From Minwuia sp. (GTDB taxonomy: Bacteria; Pseudomonadota; Alphaproteobacteria; Minwuiales; Minwuiaceae), in contig JARGNO010000031.1 of assembly GCA_029213165.1 (NCBI GenBank), positions 10,782 to 43,828 of the forward strand: a DNA stretch of 33,047 nt, written 5' to 3'. Made by a program: the position numbers and the translations under genes. A model generated the notes under the pieces. It was given only the letters and a program-made list of their open reading frames with translations. It was not told where the DNA came from and searched no databases. Position 1 is the first letter of the stretch. Each line of letters begins with the position of its first letter. Shown here piece by piece: positions 1 to 7,030 of the stretch.

Positions 1-1944
1 CTGCAGGTCACCACTGGTCTGCCCGACCAGATATATCTCGCCATTTGACAGGGCCAGGCCCTGCGCCTTGTCGGCGCCGGTACTGCCGACATAGGCACCG
101 AAGTCCATGGCACCCGTCGTCCCGTCGAAACGTGCGACGAAGGCATCGCTGCTGCCGGAATGGGTCAGTCGGCCGTCGGTGCCAGCGCCGGTGAAGGTCG
201 CATCGGTCGTGTTCCCCGCGATGAAGATCTGCCCGGCATCATCCACCTCGATCGCCGAGGCACGTGTGGTCTCACCCGCATCGCCAATGGCGACATCCAG
301 AATCGGCCCGGACGCGAGGTCGTCAACATCGAAAGTCTTCAGGAAGCCCTGCGAGTCATCCTGTCCGGCGACATGAATGACACCGTTCTTCACCGTCACC
401 GCAGTCGCGATCTCGTCACCCGCACCCCCGAACTGGATCTGCTCGACAAGATTGCCAGTGCTGGAGGAGAGGCGGGAGATATAGGCATCCTGGCCGCCAT
501 TGTGGACCTGCCCGCTGATCGGACCGGCCGTGGCGCCGACAACAATCACGTCACCCGACACGTCATCGAATTCCACCGCAAAGGCGGAATCCACGGCGGC
601 CGGGCCGGTGTTGCGGGTCCATTGCGCCTCGCCATCCGCGTCATAGAGCGTGACGAAACTGTTGATGCCGTTGTCGGGGGAGCCTTCGGTCAGCGGCGCA
701 TCGACCTTGCCGGATATGGCAATGGAGCCATCCGCGGCAACTGCCAGGCCCAGGCCATCGGCGAAATTCGACGCGCCCACCAGCCTGCGCCAGACCTCGT
801 TGCCCGCCGCATCGTGCCGGGTCAGGAACACATCCTGCTCACCACCCACGACCTGACCACCAACATCACCGGTGGTGGTCCCCAGGGTATAGACCTCGCC
901 ATTCGGTCCCAGCGCCGTGGCGCGGGCCGTCGACACACCGTCGGTCACTTCCTGCTTCACGTCGAACTTCTGCGTCGGCGTCGCGGCAACGTCCGTGAAC
1001 TTGCGCAGCGACGCCTTGGCGAACTCACCGTCGCCGGAGATGCCGCTGACATAGACTGCTGCTTCCGCGTCCACCGGGCTGAGATTGACGGTTTCCAGAA
1101 TGGAGCGTTCGATCTTCATCCCGATGCGGCCATCGTCATCGCGATTGGTCCGGAACCGGGTGGTGACCTCGGCCGCCTCAAGCTGTTCGTTCACGTGATT
1201 GACGATGTTCGCGACCGTCTTCTCCGTCGCGCCCATATCGTCCAGGTCGATAGCGATATCGACACTGGTATCGTCGCTCTTGACGATGTTGATGTTGAAG
1301 CGCGCACCGCTTTCCAGTCCCTCGACCACCTGATCGGTGGAGGAGAACTGCAGCCGCCCCTCATAGACGGACTTGTCGCGGGGAATGCGCGCGTCGGTCT
1401 CCACCTTCGTATTCAGTGGACCGTGCAGCACATTCACCTTGTTGAAGTTGCTGGCATCCAGGAACGATTTCACTTCCGCCTCATAGCGACTGAACTGCTT
1501 GTCCAACTGAGGAAGCAACCGCTCTGCGCGGCTGTCGTTCAGGGCAAAGTTCGCCAGTTCCTGCATCTTCTTCAGACCCTTCCAGAGCCTGAAGAGATTC
1601 TCGCTGGTCTCGTTGCCGCCACTGGTCAGGACGTCAGGGTCATTGCGGCTGAACAGCGGCGAACGCGCCAGTTGCTCTCCCAACCCCTCCGGCAGGGTCA
1701 GGGAGGATTCGGGGCGGTCCCAGGGGGCAATGACATCGGGGCCAAAGGCACTGCCGGTGGACTGGCGCGGCGCGGTGAAATTGGCAATCTGCTGCTGGCT
1801 CAGCCTGGCATTCATCGATCCCAGCAACAGGTCATTGCCGATGCTGATCGGCGTGAACGTCCGCGTATTGCTGTTGTTGTCGAAAATGCCGACCATGGGG
1901 CGCGCCAGTTGAATCCGTTGTGAAGACAGACTTCCACCGGTCAT
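1..1944 (-). CDS. Beta-propeller (SBBP-type repeat) protein, 3' end outside window
   Basis: The frame is open from an ATG at 1944 down to position 1 (648 codons) with no stop, so the C-terminus lies beyond the window. The first ~330 residues are non-repetitive: a polar, helical-looking part, then a segment around residues 165-215 (FNKVNVLHG, YEGRLQFSS) that recalls flagellin or hook-type proteins. From about residue 335 the chain is a series of ~50-60 residue propeller blades. They start with DVFLTRHDAAG (~369), SFVTLYDADG (~428), DAYISRLSS (~484), GFLKTFD (~533) and DAFVARFDGTTG (~599), each followed by a G-x-I/V-x-V-x-G strand. No signal peptide is evident. The architecture recalls proteins annotated as regulatory protein FlaEY in flagellar loci, but this is recalled similarity only. 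A perfect CtrA-type box lies 15 nt upstream. No Shine-Dalgarno precedes the ATG; an in-frame ATG at 1896 is a possible alternative start. Confidence 0.75.
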   Translation of the reverse strand, partial: MTGGSLSSQRIQLARPMVGIFDNNSNTRTFTPISIGNDLLLGSMNARLSQQQIANFTAPRQSTGSAFGPDVIAPWDRPESSLTLPEGLGEQLARSPLFSRNDPDVLTSGGNETSENLFRLWKGLKKMQELANFALNDSRAERLLPQLDKQFSRYEAEVKSFLDASNFNKVNVLHGPLNTKVETDARIPRDKSVYEGRLQFSSTDQVVEGLESGARFNINIVKSDDTSVDIAIDLDDMGATEKTVANIVNHVNEQLEAAEVTTRFRTNRDDDGRIGMKIERSILETVNLSPVDAEAAVYVSGISGDGEFAKASLRKFTDVAATPTQKFDVKQEVTDGVSTARATALGPNGEVYTLGTTTGDVGGQVVGGEQDVFLTRHDAAGNEVWRRLVGASNFADGLGLAVAADGSIAISGKVDAPLTEGSPDNGINSFVTLYDADGEAQWTRNTGPAAVDSAFAVEFDDVSGDVIVVGATAGPISGQVHNGGQDAYISRLSSSTGNLVEQIQFGGAGDEIATAVTVKNGVIHVAGQDDSQGFLKTFDVDDLASGPILDVAIGDAGETTRASAIEVDDAGQIFIAGNTTDATFTGAGTDGRLTHSGSSDAFVARFDGTTGAMDFGAYVGSTGADKAQGLALSNGEIYLVGQTSGDLQ

Positions 1945-1959
1945 TCAAGCAGCCGCAGA

Positions 1960-1974
1960 TTAACAGGTCATTAA
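1960..1974 (-). promoter_or_regulatory. CtrA-type box (TTAA-N7-TTAA) upstream of the propeller gene
   Basis: Two TTAA half-sites (1960-1963 and 1971-1974) are separated by exactly 7 nt, matching the full CtrA recognition sequence of alphaproteobacteria. TTAA is rare in this G+C-rich window. The box ends only 15 nt before the ATG at 1944, leaving little room for a -10 element and leader. Transcription may therefore start near the ATG, or the real start codon may be the ATG at 1896. The motif is seen directly; binding is inferred. Confidence 0.6.
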
Positions 1975-2037
1975 GATCCCTGGCCCCGTGACGTTGCCGA
2001 AGGGGGGCAACCGCTGTGCGGTGCCGCGCACCGCCCC

Positions 2038-2526
2038 TCAACTGAGCTGGTCAATCTGTTCCGTGGTCAGGGTGCCCGGCACGATGGTCACCGGAATACG
2101 CAGCGACCCGGCCAGTTCACCGGCAAAGGCCCGCACCAGGGGTCCGGGGTCCGATGAATCGGCGGAGGCCCCCAGAACGAGGATGCGCACGGACTCATCC
2201 TCGGCAATCACACGGGCGACTTCCTCCCGCAGGCTGCCTTCGCGAATGATGAACAGGGGCATCATGCCTGTGTCGCGCTGCACCTGGGCGGCAAGGTCGG
2301 TCATCAGCGATTCAGCTTCCTGACGCGCTTCCTCCCGCATCAGTTCGCCCACACCCATCCAGTGCTGGAAGTCCGGCGGTTCCGTCACGCGCAGCAGCAT
2401 GACGCCGCCATTCTCGACCGAATGCGCGCGGCGGGCGGCAAACCTCAGGGCCTTGCGGCACTCCGGCGTGTCATCGACGACCACCAGGAAATGACGCGGC
2501 TTGTGCTCTGGCTTCTCACTGCTCAT
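2038..2526 (-). CDS. Universal stress protein, UspA family
   Basis: This is a 162-residue single-domain protein close to the usual UspA length (~140-160). It has the family's opening beta-strand (FLVVVDDTPECRKALRFA), a helix followed by VMLLRV, and a late ILVLGASADSS segment leading to IPVTIVPG, the typical final strand. The nucleotide-binding G-2x-G-9x-G-S/T pattern is only partly visible after LGAS, so ATP binding cannot be assumed. Such proteins are cytoplasmic and usually tied to stress or low-oxygen physiology. It is transcribed in the same direction as the DUF2333 gene, with a long palindrome between them that probably separates the two messages. The ATG lacks a clear Shine-Dalgarno. 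Confidence 0.85.
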   Translation of the reverse strand: MSSEKPEHKPRHFLVVVDDTPECRKALRFAARRAHSVENGGVMLLRVTEPPDFQHWMGVGELMREEARQEAESLMTDLAAQVQRDTGMMPLFIIREGSLREEVARVIAEDESVRILVLGASADSSDPGPLVRAFAGELAGSLRIPVTIVPGTLTTEQIDQLS

Positions 2527-2635
2527 CGGCGGAGACTCTGATGCATGTAAATGCTGCGCGGCTGTGAACGATCAGATGAGTCTTTCAGAATTCCCCGACC
2601 AGCGCCAGTGCGCCGGAACTTGCTTGCTGACCCCG

Positions 2636-2706
2636 CCTGCCCTCTCCCCTTCCCGGCCACCCATTCAGGATAATCCAGTGGGTGGCCGGGAAGGGGAGAG
2701 GGCAGG
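2636..2706. repeat. Long perfect inverted repeat (28-bp arms, 15-nt loop) between genes
   Basis: Arm 2636-2663 is the exact reverse complement of arm 2679-2706; the loop is 2664-2678. Allowing one bulge, pairing extends outwards to 2631-2712. It lies between the stop of the DUF2333 gene (2725) and the start of the UspA gene (2526). There is no U-tract on either side, so it is not a standard intrinsic terminator. It resembles a dispersed REP- or MITE-like palindrome that could act as a transcription or mRNA-decay barrier. Confidence 0.85.
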
Positions 2707-2724
2707 CCGGGGTCCACGAAAGAC

Positions 2725-3729
2725 TCACTTCAGCAGGATATTGGAGATTTCCTTCAGCTTGGTCCGTGCCCGCAACAGATAGAAGCCCTGGTTCAGCAGG
2801 TGGTTGGGTACCACCATGCCATCGGGCGAACCGTTCTGGACAATCAGCGGGTTCAGGTCAGCCAGACGGCGCATCACGCCAAGCATTTCCGCCCAGGGCC
2901 GGGTCAGGTTCCGCTCCGCCAGCACGCTGTCGAAGTCGTAGCCCAGATCGCGCAGGAACAGGTAGTAGGCATAGCTCTTGCCCTTGATGCGGTAGAATTC
3001 ATCATCGACCTGAAAATCGGGCAGGAAGCCGCCACTGTTCTCCCGCACATGATCATCGATGGCCTGGCTGGCTGCCCCCAGATCGGTGGCGAAGCGCTCG
3101 ATCGTGACCTGCAGGTTGTCCACCCGGCGGTCGAACACGGCGCTTCCCGCCGCCAGACGGGTGTTGTAGTTGCGCAGGTGGCGGATCGCGGCGCGATATT
3201 CTGACTCCGCCGGGGTTGTCGGCATCAGCGACACGGAAGGATTCCAGGTCCACTTGGTGCCGGAAATGCTCAGCTTGCTGCGCGCTTCCTTCAGGTCCTC
3301 GTCCGCGGCGGATGATCCCCGTACCCGACCAAGCTGGTCCACCAGTTCAATGGTCAGCCGATTGCTCGCCTCCAGCAAGCCGAGCTGGAAGTTCGGCATG
3401 TTGTCCAGTGCAGCGGAGGGCAGGAACCATGGATCGTTCGGCGTCCACCAGTTCTGGTTCACCTCCCGATCCAGCAGCGCGGCGATGGTGCCCACGACAC
3501 GCGATCCGCCGGAGGGCAGATCGACCGGCTCGATCCGGTAATCCACATCGTCGGAGACATTCTGGATCATCAGGCTGCCAACCGGATAGTAGAGCGCGGC
3601 AAACAGCACGATGGCGATGCCCAGCGGCTTCCAGGTCCGGCGCACGATACTGCGCCCCTTGCCGCCCTTCAGCTTCGGACGGTCCTCACCGACAATGCGG
3701 TCTGCGGGGTCGTCACCAAGCTCTCGCAT
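2725..3729 (-). CDS. DUF2333 family inner-membrane protein
   Basis: This 334-residue protein has a basic cytoplasmic N-terminus, one transmembrane helix at about residues 34-54 (LGIAIVLFAALYYPVGSLM), and a large presumably periplasmic domain. The domain contains conserved-looking stretches NQNWWTPNDPWFLPS and GKSYAYYLFLRDLGYDF. Length, topology and these stretches match the DUF2333 family, which has no established function. A Shine-Dalgarno-like AGGA lies about 9 nt before the ATG. It sits 89 nt downstream of trpS on the same strand and could be read from the trpS promoter. The family call is from memory of its sequence pattern. Confidence 0.8.
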   Translation of the reverse strand: MRELGDDPADRIVGEDRPKLKGGKGRSIVRRTWKPLGIAIVLFAALYYPVGSLMIQNVSDDVDYRIEPVDLPSGGSRVVGTIAALLDREVNQNWWTPNDPWFLPSAALDNMPNFQLGLLEASNRLTIELVDQLGRVRGSSAADEDLKEARSKLSISGTKWTWNPSVSLMPTTPAESEYRAAIRHLRNYNTRLAAGSAVFDRRVDNLQVTIERFATDLGAASQAIDDHVRENSGGFLPDFQVDDEFYRIKGKSYAYYLFLRDLGYDFDSVLAERNLTRPWAEMLGVMRRLADLNPLIVQNGSPDGMVVPNHLLNQGFYLLRARTKLKEISNILLK

Positions 3730-3818
3730 GAAATCCTGCCTCTCTCGTCCTGCACATGGCCGGGTCGCGCCCGCGCGCCAGCGAACACGCCTCCGTTGCA
3801 GATGGGGTAAGCCGCACC

Positions 3819-4820
3819 CTACCGCAAGAAGCCGACGATATCCTTCACCTGGTTCAGGATCGGCCGGGCCAGTGCTTCAGCCCGCTCGGCACCGTCGCGC
3901 AGGATGCTGTCCACATGATCCGGCGCGGCCATCAGGCGCTGCATCTCCGCCCCGATCGGACCCATGCGGGCCACGGCCAGATCGGCAAGCTGCTGCTTGA
4001 AGGTGCTGAACTGCTGCCCGGCGAACTCCGCCACGACGGCATCCTTCGTCGTGTCGGACAGGGCGGCGTAGATGCCCATCAGGTTGTCCGCCTCCGGCCG
4101 GTCGGCCAGCCCGTCCTTGCTCTCCGGCAAGGGTTCCGGGTCGGTCTTGGCCTTGCGGATCTTGCGCGCGATCGTGTCGGCGTCGTCGGTGACATTGATG
4201 CGCGAATTGTCGGACGGGTCCGACTTCGACATCTTTGCCTTGCCGTCACGCAGGCTCATGACACGGGTCGCGGCCCCCAGGATCAGCGGCTCCGTGATCG
4301 GAAAGAACTCCTGCCCGAAGTCGTGATTGAACTTCTGCGCGATGTCGCGGCAGAGCTCCAGATGCTGGCGTTGGTCATCGCCCACGGGCACATGGGTCGC
4401 GCGATAGGTCAGGATGTCCGCCGCCATCAGGTTGGGATAGACGAACAGGCCGACGGAAGCATTTTCCTTGTGCTTGCCCGCCTTCTCCTTGAACTGGGTC
4501 ATGCGGTTCAGCCAGCCCATGCGGGCGACGCAATTGAAGATCCAGGCCAGTTCGGCGTGGGTGCCGACCTGGCTCTGGTTGAAGACGATGGAGCGCGCCG
4601 GATCGATGCCCGCCGCCAGGTAGGCCGAGGCGACCTCCCGCGTCTGGGCCTTCAGCTCCGCCGGGTCCTGCCAGAGCGTGATCGCATGCATGTCGACGAC
4701 GCAGTAGATGCACTCGTAGTCGTCCTGCAGGGGCACGAAATTGCGGATCGCCCCCAGATAGTTGCCCAGGTGCAGATTGCCGGTCGGCTGCACGCCGGAA
4801 AAGATACGGCCCTTGCTCAT
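3819..4820 (-). CDS. trpS: Tryptophanyl-tRNA synthetase
   Basis: It charges tRNA-Trp with tryptophan in the cytoplasm. The protein is 333 residues, the usual length of bacterial TrpRS. It begins with the substrate-binding segment [18 protein letters not shown]; the HIGH-like signature TGNLHLGN is at residues 13-20 of this class I fold. The second signature, KMSKS, is at residues 196-200 within [12 protein letters not shown]. Other family blocks are present ([29 protein letters not shown]). The start is fixed because the conserved fold begins within a few residues of the ATG. The leader upstream carries a candidate promoter and hairpin. No sign of truncation. Confidence 0.97.
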   Translation of the reverse strand: MSKGRIFSGVQPTGNLHLGNYLGAIRNFVPLQDDYECIYCVVDMHAITLWQDPAELKAQTREVASAYLAAGIDPARSIVFNQSQVGTHAELAWIFNCVARMGWLNRMTQFKEKAGKHKENASVGLFVYPNLMAADILTYRATHVPVGDDQRQHLELCRDIAQKFNHDFGQEFFPITEPLILGAATRVMSLRDGKAKMSKSDPSDNSRINVTDDADTIARKIRKAKTDPEPLPESKDGLADRPEADNLMGIYAALSDTTKDAVVAEFAGQQFSTFKQQLADLAVARMGPIGAEMQRLMAAPDHVDSILRDGAERAEALARPILNQVKDIVGFLR

Positions 4821-4836
4821 GATCAGGTCTCGTTCA

Positions 4837-4871
4837 GAAACGGTTGCGGAGCGGCTGCTTTAGACCGTTTC
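4837..4871 (-). other. Inverted repeat in the trpS upstream region
   Basis: GAAACGGT (4837-4844) and its exact reverse complement ACCGTTTC (4864-4871) flank a 19-nt loop, 17 nt upstream of the trpS ATG. One arm touches the candidate -10 element of the trpS promoter, so the symmetry could be an operator as easily as an RNA hairpin. There is no U-tract. Confidence 0.35.
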
Positions 4872-4886
4872 AGGCTGACAAGGCAA
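4859..4886 (-). promoter_or_regulatory. Candidate sigma-70 promoter for trpS
   Basis: Read on the minus strand, TTGCCT (4886-4881) and TCTAAA (4864-4859) are separated by 16 nt. The spacing is good and both hexamers match the consensus partially. Transcription would start near 4852, giving a leader of about 30 nt. Confidence 0.4.
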
Positions 4887-4994
4887 CAGCCACGGGCAGG
4901 TACGCTTCCATGTGCGGATGGCGACCGTCCTGGATCGTTCCATCGAATAATGGAGTCGCACCGGGCCGGTGCCGCAATCAAACTGTGGAACGTC

Positions 4995-5618
4995 CTAGTA
5001 CACCCGGCGTTTCGGGGCCCAGCGCTTCACCGGCTTGCCGCCCATGGTCATGCGCGGCACGTTGTCGGGCAGGCCTTCCTGCTCCGGGATGGGTTCGGGG
5101 ACCGGCGCGTTCTCGATCACCTGCCCGGTCCGTTCCCGCGCCGCCTGCTCGGCCTGCGCCGGTTCGATCATTGACCGTCGATAGGCCTCCGCCAGTGCAG
5201 GCAGGGGCAGGATGGCCCCGGTCGCGGTCTGGCGGGCCTCCTCCATCACCCCGTCGTGGGCAATGAAATTGTCCAGCTCGTCAACACCCATGCCGCCGAA
5301 ACGCCGCCAGACCAGGGTCAGGCAGGCCTCCGCCCGCGGCTCGAGTTCCTTGGGCTTCGGCAGATCCTTCGCATTCTCCAGGATGTCGTAGAGGTTCGGG
5401 TCCTGCGGCCCCATCGCGCTGGCGACGAAGACACTGGGCATGAGCAGGCGACAGCCGTTCACCGCCGCATAGAGCGCCTGCGCGATATAGAGCAGCATCT
5501 GCATCTTGCGCGGCGGGATGCGCTTGCCCGCCTCCGCCCCCTGTCCCTCGAACCAGGCGACGGCCAGCAGGCTGTTCTTCAGCGCGGGGGTGCGGAACTG
5601 TTCAAGTTCGTCAGACAT
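4995..5618 (-). CDS. SocA/Panacea (DUF4065)-like protein, orphan
   Basis: The protein has 207 residues from the ATG at 5618; an in-frame ATG at 5636 would add six residues. The first half carries the hallmark of the Panacea/SocA fold: MQMLLYIAQALYAAVNG, then a strand and GPQDPNLYDIL. About 45 residues on comes LTLVWRRFGGMGVDELDNFI, matching the family's VW-x-x-[YF]-G-x-x-S-x-x-E-L block before the closing helix. The last ~60 residues are Pro/Glu-rich and basic at the end. Family members include Caulobacter SocA, a ClpXP adaptor and antitoxin for SocB, and many toxin-neutralising proteins. No small toxin-like gene is adjacent; neighbours are trpS and a serine hydrolase. A perfect CtrA-type box lies 56 nt upstream of the chosen start, which favours the downstream ATG. 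Neither ATG has a strong Shine-Dalgarno. Confidence 0.65.
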   Translation of the reverse strand: MSDELEQFRTPALKNSLLAVAWFEGQGAEAGKRIPPRKMQMLLYIAQALYAAVNGCRLLMPSVFVASAMGPQDPNLYDILENAKDLPKPKELEPRAEACLTLVWRRFGGMGVDELDNFIAHDGVMEEARQTATGAILPLPALAEAYRRSMIEPAQAEQAARERTGQVIENAPVPEPIPEQEGLPDNVPRMTMGGKPVKRWAPKRRVY

Positions 5619-5674
5619 GGCAGGGCGATGATCCATCCGGTGGCAGGTACCGGGGGATCATCGCCTGAACATGC

Positions 5675-5689
5675 TTAACGCAGGCTTAA
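5675..5689 (-). promoter_or_regulatory. CtrA-type box (TTAA-N7-TTAA) upstream of the SocA-like gene
   Basis: TTAA half-sites at 5675-5678 and 5686-5689 have the exact 7-nt spacing of a full CtrA site. The box lies in the 77-95 nt gap between the stop of the serine hydrolase gene (5714) and the SocA-like start, where a promoter for the latter is expected. No convincing -10 hexamer is visible downstream. The motif is seen; regulation is inferred. Confidence 0.55.
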
Positions 5690-5713
5690 GGAGGGACAGC
5701 CCGCCCCGCCTGC

Positions 5714-6934
5714 TCAATCGATCAGGGCCTGATGCACCAGCGCGCGCAGTTCCTTGCGGATCGGGTAGTGGCTGGAGGGGACAAGCTGGGTCATGTACAT
5801 CACGACCATGTCCTCCTTCGGGTCGACCCAGAACGCGGTGGAGGCCATGCCGCCCCAGCCATGGTCGCCGACGCTGCCCATGTTCTGGCTGATCGCCGGG
5901 TTCAGGGTGACGGAGAAGCCCAGGCCGAATCCGACACCGGCGAAGGAAACTTCCGAGAATACCGGCTGGCCCATGCTGGCGAGGTCGCCCGGCAGATGGT
6001 TGGACGCCATGAAATCGACCGTGCGCGGCCCCAGCAGCCTGGCCTCTCCGAAACGGCCCTTGCAGCGCAGCATCTCGACGAACTTCAGGTAGTCCACAGC
6101 CGTTGAGATCAGTCCACCACCGCCAGAGAAGGTCATCCCGTCACGACGCAGGAAAACACTCTCGGCCGGTTTCTCCAGCAGCTTCATGGAATTGTCTTCG
6201 TTCGGGGTGTAGAGGGCGGCGAAGCGATCCACCTTGTCCTCCGGCACTCCGAAACCGGTTTCGGTCATGCCCAGTGGCTCGAAGATACGGCTGGTCAGGA
6301 AGGTATCCAGGCTCTCGCCGGAGATCACCTCGACCAGGCGTCCGACCACATCCGTCGAGACACCGTAGTTCCAGCGGCTGCCCGGCTGGAACGCCAGCGG
6401 GTATTTCGCCAGTTCCGTCACCATCGGACCCAGTCCGCCGCCGCGTTTCGGGCCGAAGTCGATCTTGCCCGCCGTATAGGCATCCCCCAGCACGCCGCCG
6501 TTGAAACCATAGGTCAGGCCGGAGGTATGGGTCAGCAGATGGTGCACGGTCAGCGGCACCTTGCAGTCCTCCACCTGATCGAGTGCGGTTGCGCCCTTCA
6601 CAAGTACCTTCACATCCGCGAACTCGGGCAGGAAGCTGGCGACCGGATCATCCAGGTGAAACCGTCCTTCCTCGAACAGCATCATCAGTGCGACCGAACA
6701 GATCGGCTTCGACATGGAATAGATGCGCAACAGCGTATCCGCCTTCCACGGCTTGTCCGCCTCCACATCCCGCTTCCCCGTCCAGTCGGCGTAGGCGATC
6801 TGGCCGTGGCGGGCGATGACGGTCATCGCACCGGGCAGCTTGCCGGCGTTCACATAACTGTCCATCCAGGGCCGGATCCGCGCCAGCCGCTGAGTGCTGA
6901 AACCCACCTGCTCCGGGCTTCTGATCGCTTTCAT
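5714..6934 (-). CDS. Serine hydrolase, beta-lactamase/class C (EstB-like) family
   Basis: This 406-residue protein has the penicillin-binding-protein-like serine hydrolase fold. The S-x-x-K motif is SMSK at residues 73-76, with Ser73 the predicted nucleophile and Lys76 the base. The second motif is the tyrosine in RWNYGVS (Tyr190), and the third, KTG-equivalent region is GDHGWGGM near residue 367, in which Trp-Gly-Gly replaces KTG as in EstB-type esterases. No signal peptide is seen, so a cytoplasmic esterase or lactonase role is more likely than beta-lactam resistance. The start at 6934 is chosen because a purine-rich Shine-Dalgarno (GGGGAGACGAAGGA) precedes it. The open frame upstream of it to 7564 is antisense to the FkbM gene. 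Confidence 0.88.
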   Translation of the reverse strand: MKAIRSPEQVGFSTQRLARIRPWMDSYVNAGKLPGAMTVIARHGQIAYADWTGKRDVEADKPWKADTLLRIYSMSKPICSVALMMLFEEGRFHLDDPVASFLPEFADVKVLVKGATALDQVEDCKVPLTVHHLLTHTSGLTYGFNGGVLGDAYTAGKIDFGPKRGGGLGPMVTELAKYPLAFQPGSRWNYGVSTDVVGRLVEVISGESLDTFLTSRIFEPLGMTETGFGVPEDKVDRFAALYTPNEDNSMKLLEKPAESVFLRRDGMTFSGGGGLISTAVDYLKFVEMLRCKGRFGEARLLGPRTVDFMASNHLPGDLASMGQPVFSEVSFAGVGFGLGFSVTLNPAISQNMGSVGDHGWGGMASTAFWVDPKEDMVVMYMTQLVPSSHYPIRKELRALVHQALID

Positions 6935-6968
6935 GTCCTTCGTCTCCCCTGATCTCGCAAATCGACCG

Positions 6969-6983
6969 CATACATCGTATGTA
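6969..6983. promoter_or_regulatory. Small AT-rich palindrome in a divergent promoter region
   Basis: The 96-nt gap between the divergent hydrolase and FkbM genes contains two overlapping odd palindromes, CATAC-ATC-GTATG (6969-6981) and TACAT-CGT-ATGTA (6971-6983). This could be a repressor operator shared by both genes, but the arms are only 5 bp and no regulator gene is adjacent. Confidence 0.2.
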
Positions 6984-7030
6984 AACGGAAAAGCGCGAGC
7001 GCGCACCTTCAAGCCTGCGGGGTTCAAGAG

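Noticed and set aside
160-1923. A 587-codon open frame on the plus strand
   Set aside because: It is antisense to the continuous minus-strand propeller-protein frame, is His/Arg-rich with no domain pattern, and is a high-G+C shadow.
1993-2011. Six-bp inverted repeat with 7-nt loop downstream of the UspA gene
   Set aside because: Short stem, G-rich loop and no U-tract on either strand; not convincing as a terminator.
3756-5174. A 472-codon open frame on the plus strand
   Set aside because: It runs antisense through trpS, whose signature motifs are complete on the minus strand.
4995-5713. A toxin-antitoxin pair around the SocA-like gene
   Set aside because: No small toxin-like open frame with a ribosome site is adjacent; the neighbouring frames are shadows of trpS, the SocA-like gene or the hydrolase.
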